DNA of 64,000 nucleotides from Sphingobacterium psychroaquaticum (GTDB taxonomy: Bacteria; Bacteroidota; Bacteroidia; Sphingobacteriales; Sphingobacteriaceae). The position numbers and the translations under genes are program-made. The notes under the pieces were generated by a model. The model had not been told where the DNA came from. It did not search any database and saw nothing but the letters and a program-made list of their open reading frames with translations. The stretch's first letter is position 1. Each line of letters opens with the position of its first letter. The stretch is taken from assembly GCF_900177625.1 (NCBI RefSeq), contig NZ_FXAU01000006.1:248001-312000 (forward strand). Reading direction: 5' to 3'. Positions 53,603 through 61,990 of this stretch are shown one piece after another.

Positions 53603-54676
53603 ATGGAAATAAAGCAATCTTCTATCTTCGATCAGATGAGCCTTTCAGGTCATCAGAATCTGTTTTTTTGTCAAGATCAGGCCGTAGGCTTGCAGGCAAT
53701 TGTTGCTATTCACGACACCACCTTGGGCCCTGCTATCGGGGGCGTACGGATGTTGCCTTATGAGTCTCTATCAGATGCCATTGATGATGCCTTGAGACTT
53801 TCGCAAGCCATCACCTATAAGTCTTCTTTGGCGGGTCTAAATTTAGGCGGCGGAAGTGCGATTATTATGGGGAATCACCGTACCGATAAAACGGAAGTGT
53901 TGATGCGTCGTTTTGGGCAGTTTGTGCAAGGTTTGAACGGTAATTTCATTGCGGCAACCGATATGGGCACCACGCAGAAAGATTTGGAATATATGCTTTC
54001 TGAAACCAACTATGTAGCGGGCTTGCCAGCTTCGTTGAACGGTGGTGGCGATACGACTGTTTTTGCAGCACGTGGCGTGTTCTATGGAATAAAAGCCGCG
54101 ATCAAGGAACTTTATGGGGATGATAGCTTAGCGGGTCGTAAGGTTGCTGTGCAAGGATTGGGTAGTATCGGTGAGCAGTTGGTGAGCATGCTTCGTGCGG
54201 AGAATGCGCGCGTATACGTATCGGATATGACGGAAGAGCGCAAGATGAAAATTGCAGCGCAATATAAGGCGGAGCCAATTACTTATGCGACAAGTTTCGA
54301 GCTGGATGCAGATGTATATGCGCCATGTGCGTTGGGCGGAACGGTGAATCCGGAAACCGTACCACGTATGCGTTGTAAGATTATTGCGGGTTCAGCAAAC
54401 AATCAGTTGAAGGATGAAGAATTGACGAACAAATTGTTGAAGGAGCACGATATTCTATATACACCGGACTTCTTAATTAACTCGGGTGCGTTGATTAGCT
54501 GTTTCTCTGAATTAGAAGGGTATGGCAACGATCGCACTGATGCATTGGTGAAAAATATATACAATGCAACGCGCCACGTGATACAAAAATCAAAAGAAGA
54601 TAACATTACTACCTTCGATGCCGCTAAACAATTGGCAGAAAAACGTATCTTTGACATCAAGAAGTTAAAAAGATAA
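53603..54676 (+). CDS. Leucine-dehydrogenase-like Glu/Leu/Phe/Val dehydrogenase lacking the catalytic lysine
   Basis: The ATG at 53603 gives a 357-residue protein. The family N-terminal domain is clear (DTTLGPAIGGVRM, ITYKSSLAGLNLGGG), as is the Rossmann domain (VAVQGLGSIGEQLVSML). Relatives convert branched-chain amino acids to 2-oxo acids with NAD+. The family active-site signature has Lys right after the GGG motif; here this is Ser85 (AGT, 53855-53857), while the other substrate-site Lys (Lys73 in TYK) and the Asp of AATDMGTT remain. Catalysis may be lost or changed. The shorter start agrees with family length and with the promoter at 53557; the frame opens at 53540. Confidence 0.88.
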   Translation: MEIKQSSIFDQMSLSGHQNLFFCQDQAVGLQAIVAIHDTTLGPAIGGVRMLPYESLSDAIDDALRLSQAITYKSSLAGLNLGGGSAIIMGNHRTDKTEVLMRRFGQFVQGLNGNFIAATDMGTTQKDLEYMLSETNYVAGLPASLNGGGDTTVFAARGVFYGIKAAIKELYGDDSLAGRKVAVQGLGSIGEQLVSMLRAENARVYVSDMTEERKMKIAAQYKAEPITYATSFELDADVYAPCALGGTVNPETVPRMRCKIIAGSANNQLKDEELTNKLLKEHDILYTPDFLINSGALISCFSELEGYGNDRTDALVKNIYNATRHVIQKSKEDNITTFDAAKQLAEKRIFDIKKLKR

Positions 54677-54738
54677 AAAAACAATAAAAAAAGTATAATA
54701 CGTTCTTATTTATATACAATCGTTCTTTAAATTAAATT

Positions 54739-55686
54739 ATGCTTAACAGAAGACACCTCCGGGTGAAAGTAATGCAAACGCTTTATGCGTACAGTTTATC
54801 CGAGGATAAGCAAGTAAAGGATTTCGAAAAAGCGCTGTTCACGAGTATCGATGAGGTGAACCAGATGTACGTCTGGACGCTTAATCTGCTGGATGAAGTT
54901 GCTGAGTACGTGCTTCTTGATGCTGAGGGGAGAGCTAATAAATTTCTTCCGACGGAGAAGGATAAAGTGTACACCACAAAATTGAATAGTAATAGTTTTA
55001 TTGAGTCACTGAGACAAAATAGAACATACTTGGAGTGTGTTAAGAAGTACAAGGTTGATTGGTCCTATGACCCGGAGATCGTACGTGCTATTTTTGCACA
55101 ACTGAAGGAGTCTGAAGAGTATTTAGTCTATCTGAAACAGGAAGATCGTTCGATCGGTGCTGAGAAAGATATTATCAAATATATTTTCAAAAAGATCATC
55201 TTGAAATCAGCTGATATTGAGCAGGCTTTTGAAGCTCGCTTTATCAACTGGCCGGTGGATAAAGAAGTATTGCAAGCGATGATTGCAAAAACTTTTAAAA
55301 ACTTCAGCAGCGAAAATCCAATACAAAACAAATTGGCAGATCTGACGCCTAATTGGGATGAAGATAGTGAGTTTGTCAGTGAATTACTGAAGAAGACAAT
55401 CCGCTATGAAGCGGAGTATCAGGAGATGATTTCTGTAAAGACGAAGAATTGGGAATCGGATCGTATCGCATTGATCGATAATTTGTTAATGCGCATGGCG
55501 ATCTGTGAGTTAATCAATTTTTCGAGCATTCCTGTTAAAGTGACGATTAACGAGTATATTGAATTATCAAAAGCATTTAGTACATCGAAGAGTAATACCT
55601 TTATCAATGGTATTCTGGACAAGATCCTTGCCGAATTAATGGGACAAGGGCGCATTCAGAAAGCTGGTAGAGGACTAAAAGATTAA
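54739..55686 (+). CDS. nusB: Transcription antitermination factor NusB (long Bacteroidota form)
   Basis: A 315-residue protein, about twice the length of E. coli NusB, as is usual in Bacteroidota, which have a long N-terminal extension. It starts MLNRRHLRVKVMQTLYAYS, the canonical NusB opening; the C-terminal NusB fold (about 180-305) contains DRIALIDNLLMRMAICELI and PVKVTINEYIELSKAFS with the final NGILDKILAEL. NusB binds boxA RNA with NusE during rRNA transcription. The stop is 4 nt before the DUF1573 gene, so they are co-transcribed. Confidence 0.95.
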   Translation: MLNRRHLRVKVMQTLYAYSLSEDKQVKDFEKALFTSIDEVNQMYVWTLNLLDEVAEYVLLDAEGRANKFLPTEKDKVYTTKLNSNSFIESLRQNRTYLECVKKYKVDWSYDPEIVRAIFAQLKESEEYLVYLKQEDRSIGAEKDIIKYIFKKIILKSADIEQAFEARFINWPVDKEVLQAMIAKTFKNFSSENPIQNKLADLTPNWDEDSEFVSELLKKTIRYEAEYQEMISVKTKNWESDRIALIDNLLMRMAICELINFSSIPVKVTINEYIELSKAFSTSKSNTFINGILDKILAELMGQGRIQKAGRGLKD

Positions 55687-55690
55687 TAAC

Positions 55691-56149
55691 ATGAACAAGA
55701 TATTTGGATGGAGTTTAATGGTGGCGGTAGCTATGTTGGGTGTTTCTTGTGGAAACAGTACGAGCAACGCCACGGGAGAGAATGCAGCAACGGATAGCAC
55801 TTTGGTGGATCCGGCTCAAACAGCAAAAGCATCGACCGGAAAGGTGGAGTTTGAATCGCCTGTATTCGATTTTGGAACCGTGAAAGAAGGGGAAATTTTA
55901 GAACATATTTATGCCTTTGAAAATACCGGTGAAGCACCCGTTATTCTTTCGCAAGTATCGGCATCATGTGGATGTACCACGCCTTCGTATACACAGACTC
56001 CAATATTGCCTGGCAAGAAAGGGGAGATCAAAGTAAGCTTTGATAGCAACGGGCAGGTCGGTAAACAACAGAAAATTGTGACGGTGGTGTCGAATGCTAC
56101 AAATGGGGTGACGACGGTGCAGTTGAAAGGTGAAGTATTGGCAAAGTAA
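55691..56149 (+). CDS. DUF1573 domain lipoprotein
   Basis: A 152-residue lipoprotein (lipobox LGVSCG, Cys20). The DUF1573 Ig-like domain (about 50-150) has FDFGTVKEGEILEH, FENTGEAPVILSQVSASCGC and the closing VTTVQLKGEV. The fold is an ASPM-SPD-2-Hydin-like beta-sandwich; the function is unknown, probably envelope related. It follows nusB and precedes yajC, an order common in Bacteroidota. Confidence 0.92.
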   Translation: MNKIFGWSLMVAVAMLGVSCGNSTSNATGENAATDSTLVDPAQTAKASTGKVEFESPVFDFGTVKEGEILEHIYAFENTGEAPVILSQVSASCGCTTPSYTQTPILPGKKGEIKVSFDSNGQVGKQQKIVTVVSNATNGVTTVQLKGEVLAK

Positions 56150-56177
56150 GTGGTTTTTTAACACTTTACTTTTAAAT

Positions 56178-56210
56178 TTTGACTTTTTGAGTCTTTATTT
56201 TATAATTTTG
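56178..56210 (+). promoter_or_regulatory. Promoter of yajC within a short direct repeat
   Basis: TTTG at 56178-56181 and TAATTTTG at 56203-56210, 21 nt apart, match the Bacteroidota -33/-7 consensus, 24 nt before the yajC ATG. Both elements lie in copies of AATTTTGACTTTTT (56175-56188 and 56204-56217), so the promoter seems to be built from a duplicated T-rich unit. Confidence 0.6.
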
Positions 56211-56234
56211 ACTTTTTAATTTTTACTTTTAAAT

Positions 56235-56564
56235 ATGATGACAACAATCTTATTGCAAGCGGCTCCAGCAGGGGGCGGATTGATGAGTTTCTTACCTATG
56301 GTGCTGATTATCGTAGTATTCTACTTCTTTATGATCAGACCGCAGATGAAGAAACAAAAAGATCACAAGAAATATATCGAAGAATTAGGTGTTAACTCTA
56401 AAGTCGTAACGACTGCAGGTATCCACGGACGTATTGTAGAAGTGAGCGAAACTACGTTTTTGGTAGACGTTGGTTCGGGCGTTAAATTGCGTTTCGACAA
56501 GACTGCGATTGCTTTGGACGCTTCTAAAGCTGCGAATACCGATACGGTGAAAAAAGACGCTTAA
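56235..56564 (+). CDS. yajC: Preprotein translocase accessory subunit YajC
   Basis: A 109-residue protein with one membrane helix (about 15-36, MSFLPMVLIIVVFYFFMIRPQ) followed by the conserved basic RPQMKKQKDHKKYIEELGVNS and a small C-terminal domain (VVTTAGIHGRIVEV). YajC associates with SecDF and the SecYEG translocon in the inner membrane. Its own promoter sits at 56178-56210 and a terminator at 56641-56680 ends the unit. Confidence 0.95.
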   Translation: MMTTILLQAAPAGGGLMSFLPMVLIIVVFYFFMIRPQMKKQKDHKKYIEELGVNSKVVTTAGIHGRIVEVSETTFLVDVGSGVKLRFDKTAIALDASKAANTDTVKKDA

Positions 56565-56640
56565 CATGAAACACCGTCGCTATAGACGGGGTGTAGATGA
56601 AGGCCTAATCTGGTTGATATCGATTTAGGTCTAAAAGGAA

Positions 56641-56680
56641 AGCCATTCGTAGTCCGTGATTACGAATGGCTTTTGTGTTT
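56641..56680 (+). terminator. Terminator between yajC and the YbbR-like gene
   Basis: AGCCATTCGTA (56641-56651) pairs perfectly with TACGAATGGCT (56661-56671) around a 9-nt loop, followed by TTTTGTGTTT. Confidence 0.85.
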
Positions 56681-56703
56681 AATACGGCTAAATGTTAACT
56701 TTG
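56672..56703 (+). promoter_or_regulatory. Promoter of the YbbR-like gene, near-leaderless
   Basis: TTTG (56672-56675), 20 nt, then TAACTTTG (56696-56703) match the Bacteroidota promoter consensus closely. The ATG at 56709 begins 5 nt after the -7 element, so the mRNA probably starts at or within a few nucleotides of the start codon. The -33 box overlaps the T-run of the upstream terminator. Confidence 0.65.
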
Positions 56704-56708
56704 TTTTT

Positions 56709-57656
56709 ATGGCTCAACCGAGAATCAGTAAAGTAAAACGACGGAAGCTTGCAATTTTTTTGCGATGCATCGTTATATCCTTTTTTGCTTGGCTGCTTTT
56801 TGCGATATCGAGCATACAGACGTATACGATTAAGGCGGGGATATCGTATGTGAATATTCCGGAACAGAAGGCTTTTCACCCCCTTCAATCGGATACCGTG
56901 AGTGTACGGATGAAGATGAGTGGATGGAAGATTTTCCTCAAAAAACTGTACCCGGATACACCACATGTCCAGGTGGACCTCAGCGGACTAAAGACAAAAA
57001 GTTTTATTGTTTTTACCAATCAGTTGGGCTATATCAATCGACAATTTCCGGCCGACAACCAAGTTGTTTCTGTTAGTCCAGATACACTGTTTTTTGATTT
57101 CTCGAAGCAGACACAACGAAAGGTACCTGTGCGGGCCCTTTATAGTATGCAGTTTAAGAAACAGTATGGTATCATTGGGGATACCAAAGCGAACCCAGAT
57201 TATGTGACCGTCACGGGACCATTGGAGGATGTCGCAAATATTGAGTATTTGGAGACGGATACGATCCGTGGAACGGCTGTATCTTCGGATATACGGACGA
57301 TTGCTTACCTAAATAAACATCAAAAGAATAATATCACGATTTATCCTACATTTTCGGAGATTACGATCCCTGTAGGAGAAATTACAGAGAAGGTATTGGA
57401 GCTCCCTATTCGGGTGGAGAATGGTGGTCGCTATACGACGGTGCGCACTATACCGACCAAAGTGAAGGTCACCTTCCTGGTTTCCCTGAAAGATTATAAT
57501 AAGTGGACTTCGCGTGACTTTGAAGCTATTGTGGATATGGAGAACTGGGAAGAGAATAAAGTTAAAACGCTGCCCGTGATTATAACGAAAGTGCCCAATT
57601 ATTGTCAGATAATTAGCATAGAGCCACAGAATATAGATTTTTTTGTACGAAAGTAA
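56709..57656 (+). CDS. YbbR/CdaR-like domain membrane protein
   Basis: A 315-residue protein from ATG 56709 with one N-terminal membrane helix (about 20-40, IFLRCIVISFFAWLLFAIS) and an extracytoplasmic part with YbbR-type repeats (VRMKMSGWKIFLKKLYPDT; YVTVTGPLEDVANIEYLETD). In Firmicutes, YbbR/CdaR controls the diadenylate cyclase CdaA; in Bacteroidota its partner is unknown and no cdaA is in the window. It is followed after 1 nt by coaE. The frame is open from 56673, but the promoter at 56672-56703 rules out the longer start. Confidence 0.85.
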   Translation: MAQPRISKVKRRKLAIFLRCIVISFFAWLLFAISSIQTYTIKAGISYVNIPEQKAFHPLQSDTVSVRMKMSGWKIFLKKLYPDTPHVQVDLSGLKTKSFIVFTNQLGYINRQFPADNQVVSVSPDTLFFDFSKQTQRKVPVRALYSMQFKKQYGIIGDTKANPDYVTVTGPLEDVANIEYLETDTIRGTAVSSDIRTIAYLNKHQKNNITIYPTFSEITIPVGEITEKVLELPIRVENGGRYTTVRTIPTKVKVTFLVSLKDYNKWTSRDFEAIVDMENWEENKVKTLPVIITKVPNYCQIISIEPQNIDFFVRK

Positions 57657-57657
57657 T

Positions 57658-58251
57658 ATGGGGTTGAAAGTTGGTATAACAGGCGGCATCGGTTCGGGAA
57701 AGAGCTATGTAGCAGAAATATTTAAAGCACTGGGCGTCCCTTTTTACGACGCGGATCGTGAAGCCAAGGATATTATGGTAACCAGTGATACGGTTCGCGA
57801 AGACTTGAAACAGGCATTCGGTGAAGCGGTTTATTTTGCGGATGGTCAGCTGAACCGTGCTTATCTTTCGTCGGTCGTATTTGGTGACGAGCGCCAGTTG
57901 CAACGACTGAACAGTATTGTACACCCTGCGGTCATTGCACATGGCGAAGCATGGTCTAACCGACAAACATATCCGTATTCACTGAAAGAGGCAGCTCTTT
58001 TATTTGAGAGCGGTTCGTATAAGAAATTAGATTATACGATTCTTGTGACAGCGCCCGAAGAGGAGCGTATAGCGCGTGTTATGAAGCGTGATAACGCGAC
58101 ACGAGAACAAGTGTTGGCACGTATCAGTAAACAATTACCGGATAGCGAAAAGAGGGAGATCGCGGATTTCATTATTGTAAATGATGGAGTTCAACCCCTG
58201 TTGCCACAAGTGCTGGAACTGCATAAACGATTTTTAGAAGAAGGTGCATAG
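57658..58251 (+). CDS. coaE: Dephospho-CoA kinase
   Basis: A 197-residue P-loop kinase: Walker A GITGGIGSGKS (residues 6-16), then FYDADREAKDIM, the acceptor-site motif typical of CoaE, a lid region with HPAVIAH, and LLFESGSYKKLDY. It phosphorylates the ribose 3'-OH of dephospho-CoA, the last step of CoA synthesis. The ATG at 57658 is 1 nt after the previous stop, a likely operon; an upstream ATG at 57643 overlaps that gene and is less likely. Confidence 0.95.
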   Translation: MGLKVGITGGIGSGKSYVAEIFKALGVPFYDADREAKDIMVTSDTVREDLKQAFGEAVYFADGQLNRAYLSSVVFGDERQLQRLNSIVHPAVIAHGEAWSNRQTYPYSLKEAALLFESGSYKKLDYTILVTAPEEERIARVMKRDNATREQVLARISKQLPDSEKREIADFIIVNDGVQPLLPQVLELHKRFLEEGA

Positions 58252-58255
58252 GGGA

Positions 58256-58445
58256 GGTAGATGTTTGCTGGCATCAGGAAACGTTGGCGTGCTGGCGCGA
58301 GCTTTCAGCTCGTGTCCTATTTTGCTTGATCAAAGCACGAGCTACAAGCCTGTCTACCGCAGGCAGACTCGCACTAGCGTAGGGGTAGATTGCCGCGTCG
58401 CGACGAGCTTCCTTGCAATGACGTCGAGTGGGAAGTACTACAAAC
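58256..58445. repeat. Degenerate intergenic repeat sequence
   Basis: The gap between coaE and the exonuclease gene contains several short inverted elements: CGAGCTTTCAGCTCG (a hairpin with 3-nt loop, about 58298-58312), a second GCACGAGCTACAAGCC segment, TGTCTACCGCAGGCAGACTCGC, and ATTGCCGCGTCGCGACGAGCTTCC with CGTCGCGACG as a perfect palindrome. Such mosaic pieces look like interspersed intergenic repeats. No gene is seen in it. Confidence 0.4.
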
Positions 58446-58471
58446 AACAAACCATCATCTAAAAACTACAA

Positions 58472-59452
58472 ATGACAAAACGTCAAATGACAGATAATAA
58501 TATATTAGCAGATTTTTTAGTCAAGACCTCCATAGGTTACTATTGTCGATATGGCAATTTTTATGTGGATGCCATGGCGCCTGTGGCGGTCAATGTTATT
58601 TCACATGCGCACGGTGACCATGCTACCGCAGGGCATAAGGCGATGTGGGCGACCGAAGCGACTTTCGCTTTTATGCGGAATAAATTTTCGAAACTTCCAG
58701 AAGATACCCTGCATACGGTTTCATTTGGAACCGCCTTCTCTTTGGGCGATGTAACCGTAACTTTGTATGCGGCGGGGCATATTTTAGGGTCGGCGCAGAT
58801 CTTAATGACCTATCAAGGGGTTCGTTACCTGTATACCGGAGATTACAAACTGCAAGTAGATCCAACTTGCGAGCCGATTGAGATGGTGGCCGCAGATGTA
58901 TTGATTACAGAGTCTACGTTTGCTAATCCTGCGGTTAAGCATCCGGATCCGGTTACAGAGATACTGAAGCTGAAGGACCGTCATAGTAATATCATGTTGG
59001 GCTGCTATACGCTTGGAAAATCGCAACGGATTACGGCATTGATTAATCAACATCTACCAGAATTGGAGGTGTTGGTGCACCATAAGATGCATCCGGTGCA
59101 TAAACTATATGATCAACTTGGTCCGCAGAAATTACGCTACACGTTGTATAATAGAAAAGCGATGAAGGAAGGCCCGACCAATAAGGTCTATTTGGTACCT
59201 CCTTTAACCTTTAATAGTTATTTTAAGGCGAAGAATGTGCTGAAGGCTTTTGCCTCAGGCTGGGCACGATTGCAACAACAGAATGATATTGAATTGTACA
59301 TCTCCGATCATGTGGATTGGTTGGATATCCTTTCTTACGTGAATCACGTGAAACCTCGGGAGATATGGACGGTTCATGGCGATGGGAAACAACTCCAAGC
59401 TCATTTTGAAGGAACGCTCTTGGTGCGCGATATTTTAAAAGTTGTCGAATAA
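58472..59452 (+). CDS. Ligase-associated DNA exonuclease (metallo-beta-lactamase fold)
   Basis: A 326-residue protein with the metallo-beta-lactamase motif HAHGDH (about residues 45-50), a second metal motif around HILGSAQ and YTGDYK, and the beta-CASP-like C-terminal region. It matches the ligase-associated exonuclease family found next to a DNA ligase in many Bacteroidota and Proteobacteria DNA-repair modules. Here no ligase gene is adjacent; the next gene is purH, so the module is split. The start at 58472 has an alternative at 58487. Confidence 0.85.
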   Translation: MTKRQMTDNNILADFLVKTSIGYYCRYGNFYVDAMAPVAVNVISHAHGDHATAGHKAMWATEATFAFMRNKFSKLPEDTLHTVSFGTAFSLGDVTVTLYAAGHILGSAQILMTYQGVRYLYTGDYKLQVDPTCEPIEMVAADVLITESTFANPAVKHPDPVTEILKLKDRHSNIMLGCYTLGKSQRITALINQHLPELEVLVHHKMHPVHKLYDQLGPQKLRYTLYNRKAMKEGPTNKVYLVPPLTFNSYFKAKNVLKAFASGWARLQQQNDIELYISDHVDWLDILSYVNHVKPREIWTVHGDGKQLQAHFEGTLLVRDILKVVE

Positions 59453-59477
59453 CCTGATCACCTCTTAACAAGTAAAA

Positions 59478-59594
59478 ATGAAAAGATTTTTCAATGATCT
59501 ATTGGGCGGAAGAGACGCGAAAACTGTAGGGAAGAGATGTCTCTTTTTTCTCTTAGGCTTTGTAGTGATCTACTGGCTTTTGGGATTTTTGTAG
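59478..59594 (+). CDS. Possible 38-residue single-pass membrane protein
   Basis: ATG 59478 to TAG 59594 encodes 38 residues: a basic start (MKRFFNDLLGGRDAKTVGKR) and a hydrophobic end (CLFFLLGFVVIYWLLGFL). It lies 25 nt after the exonuclease gene on the same strand. The charge pattern and hydrophobic end are those of a small membrane protein, but length limits certainty. Confidence 0.4.
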   Translation: MKRFFNDLLGGRDAKTVGKRCLFFLLGFVVIYWLLGFL

Positions 59595-59704
59595 CGATAG
59601 GGCACGCTATGCTGTTTGTCCTTCGATAGCACTTCCACAGGAGGGCGCATCCGGCAGCTGCACGCTCTACTTCCTACTATGTACTCTCCACCATGAACTA
59701 AAAA

Positions 59705-59733
59705 CAAAAAAGGGGCTTTAGCCCCTTTTTTTT
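59705..59733. terminator. Bidirectional terminator downstream of purH
   Basis: AAAGGGGC and GCCCCTTT form a compact hairpin with A-rich left and T-rich right flanks, directly at the end of purH on the minus strand and after the plus-strand exonuclease region. Confidence 0.85.
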
Positions 59734-61258
59734 AGTGTTTAAAGTGTCTTACACCTGTTGTTACCATCGCGACGCCTTTTTCGTTCGCCATATCGATTGA
59801 TAACTGATCCTTGATTGAACCTCCAGGTTGCAATACCGCTACTACACCTGCTTCTCCAGCAATTTCCACACAGTCTGGGAATGGGAAGAAGGCATCAGAA
59901 GCCATAACACTACCTTTGATATCGAAACCAAAAGCATGTGCTTTTTCAATCGCTTGCTTAAGCGCATCTACACGGGATGTTTGTCCGACGCCTGAAGCGA
60001 TTAATGTACCGTTCTTAGCAAAAACGATGGTATTGGATTTTGTATGCTTCACAATTTTATTTGCGAAGTATAAGTCTTTTAGTTGTTCATCTGTTGGTTG
60101 TACGTTCGTTACGCTGGTCATCAATTCAGGACCTTCAACCGTGTTATCTTTATCTTGAAGGATAACACCGTTTAATAACGTTTTGAACTGCGCAGTAGGT
60201 AGAGCAACTTCCTTACGTACCAAGATGATACGGTTTTTCTTTGCCGTTAGTATTTCAAGTGCTTCAGCGCTGTATGAAGGAGCAATTAAAACTTCGAAGA
60301 ACAAGTTATTGATTTCTTCCGCTGTTTCTTTGTCGATTTCACCATTCGTAATCAATACACCACCAAATGCGGAAACAGGATCACAAGCTAGAGCATCGAT
60401 CCATGCTTGTTTAACGGTTGGTCGTGAAGCCACGCCACAAGCATTCGTGTGTTTTAAGATAGCAAAGGTTGGCTCTGTAAACTCATCGATGATAGCAACT
60501 GCTGCATCCACGTCTACCAAGTTGTTGTATGATAATTCTTTACCGTTCAATTTATCGAACATCGCATCTAAATCACCGTAGAAAACACCTTTTTGGTGCG
60601 GGTTTTCACCGTAACGAAGCGTTTGTGCTTGTTGTACCGACTGTTTGAAGACAGGAAGTGGGTTTTCTTGGTTGAAGTAGTTGAAGATTGCTGTATCGTA
60701 GTGTGACGATGTATTGAACGCACGTTTAGCAAACTCTTTACGCTGCTCTAATGTCGTCTGTCCTTCTTGACTAGCTAGAATTTGCTCTAATTCAGTGTAA
60801 TCATTTTTTGAAGAGATGATTACGACATCATTGAAGTTTTTTGCTGCGGCGCGAATCAAAGAAATACCGCCGATATCGATTTTTTCGATAATATCTTGTG
60901 CCGCTGCACCTGATGCTACAGTTTCTTCAAAAGGATATAAATCAACGATTACTAAGTCGATTTCAGGGATCTCGTATTGTGCCAATTGCTCTTGGTCACC
61001 AGCCAACGGACGGCGAGCCAAAATACCACCGAATACTTTCGGGTGTAAGGTCTTAACACGGCCACCTAAGATAGATGGGTAGCTAGTAAGGTCTTCAACA
61101 GGTACAACATCTACACCTTGTTCACGGATGAAAGCTTCCGTACCGCCTGTAGAGTAGAAAGTAACACCGTACTTGTTTAGGAGTTGAACGAGGGGAGCTA
61201 GGTTGTCCTTGTAGTAAACCGACACCAAAGCATTTTTAATCTTAACAGGATGATTCAT
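59732..61258 (-). CDS. purH: Bifunctional AICAR transformylase/IMP cyclohydrolase
   Basis: The 508-residue protein starts at ATG 61258 (MNHPVKIKNALVSVYYKD); an ATG two codons upstream at 61264 is possible. The N-terminal IMP cyclohydrolase domain (about 1-190) has YSTGGTEAFI, SYPSILGGRVKTLHPKV and SLIRAAAKNF; the C-terminal transformylase domain has LRYGENPHQKG, ILKHTNACGVA and the closing MVTTGVRHFKH. It carries out the last two steps of purine synthesis in the cytoplasm. A TAnnTTTG promoter element lies at 61278-61285. Confidence 0.96.
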   Translation of the reverse strand: MNHPVKIKNALVSVYYKDNLAPLVQLLNKYGVTFYSTGGTEAFIREQGVDVVPVEDLTSYPSILGGRVKTLHPKVFGGILARRPLAGDQEQLAQYEIPEIDLVIVDLYPFEETVASGAAAQDIIEKIDIGGISLIRAAAKNFNDVVIISSKNDYTELEQILASQEGQTTLEQRKEFAKRAFNTSSHYDTAIFNYFNQENPLPVFKQSVQQAQTLRYGENPHQKGVFYGDLDAMFDKLNGKELSYNNLVDVDAAVAIIDEFTEPTFAILKHTNACGVASRPTVKQAWIDALACDPVSAFGGVLITNGEIDKETAEEINNLFFEVLIAPSYSAEALEILTAKKNRIILVRKEVALPTAQFKTLLNGVILQDKDNTVEGPELMTSVTNVQPTDEQLKDLYFANKIVKHTKSNTIVFAKNGTLIASGVGQTSRVDALKQAIEKAHAFGFDIKGSVMASDAFFPFPDCVEIAGEAGVVAVLQPGGSIKDQLSIDMANEKGVAMVTTGVRHFKH

Positions 61259-61277
61259 TGTCATTTATTTGGAGCCG

Positions 61278-61285
61278 CAAAGATA
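61278..61285 (-). promoter_or_regulatory. -7 promoter element of purH
   Basis: The minus strand reads TATCTTTG, matching TAnnTTTG, 19 nt before the purH ATG at 61258. Confidence 0.5.
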
Positions 61286-61310
61286 GCAATAAAGCAGATA
61301 TATTCCGCTA

Positions 61311-61886
61311 CTAATTGTACTTCTTCGCTAAATTCTCGATGACTTTCGGAAAATACTGGTGCTCCAGCTGCTGGCCTTTGAATTTGAGTATCTCTAGTGT
61401 GTCACCCGGTTCCACGCGAAATTTCGCTTGGTGGATAACTTCTCCTTCATCAAAGTTCTCATTTACAAAGTGAATGGTAATACCGTGCTCTTCTTCACCG
61501 GCTGCCAAAACAGCTTTATGTACCTTATCACCATACATGCCCTTGCCACCATATTTCGGTAGTAAAGAGGGATGTATATTGATGATTTTATTCGGAAATG
61601 CTTTCAATAGGTTTTCAGGCACTAACCATAAGAAGCCGGCCAGGACGACAAGATCAATATCCAGACGTTTCAAGATATCGACCACCTCGTCTGTATCATA
61701 AAAAGCCTGACGATCGAAGACATGCGAAGGGATCTCGAAATTATCCGCACGCTGTAGCACGTATGCATCCGGGTTATTACTTAAAACTAAGGTTACTTCG
61801 ACGAGGTTGGAGTATTTGAAATGCTCCATAATCTTTTGAGCATTGGAACCTGAGCCCGAAGCAAAAATAGCGATGCGTTTCTTCAC
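61311..61886 (-). CDS. purN: Phosphoribosylglycinamide formyltransferase
   Basis: A 191-residue PurN with a GTG start (61886). Motifs: the N-terminal IAIFASGSGSNAQKIMEHF, the catalytic Asn-His region IINIHPSLLPKYGGKGMYG and GITIHFVNENFDEGEVI with Asp in the NFDEG loop. It transfers a formyl group from formyl-THF to GAR in purine synthesis. It lies 52 bp upstream of purH on the same strand; each gene has its own TAnnTTTG element (61925-61932 for purN). Confidence 0.95.
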   Translation of the reverse strand: MKKRIAIFASGSGSNAQKIMEHFKYSNLVEVTLVLSNNPDAYVLQRADNFEIPSHVFDRQAFYDTDEVVDILKRLDIDLVVLAGFLWLVPENLLKAFPNKIINIHPSLLPKYGGKGMYGDKVHKAVLAAGEEEHGITIHFVNENFDEGEVIHQAKFRVEPGDTLEILKFKGQQLEHQYFPKVIENLAKKYN

Positions 61887-61924
61887 GATAATGAAATTTT
61901 GTTCTGTATTTGTTGATTTGTAAC

Positions 61925-61932
61925 CAAATATA
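61925..61932 (-). promoter_or_regulatory. -7 promoter element of purN
   Basis: The minus strand reads TATATTTG, matching TAnnTTTG, 38 nt before the GTG start of purN. No clear -33 box is visible. Confidence 0.4.
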
Positions 61933-61990
61933 TAGTATTTTTCGGAAAAAAGCGAGCCTTTCGCATGGATTACACCTTAAATAATGCCGT

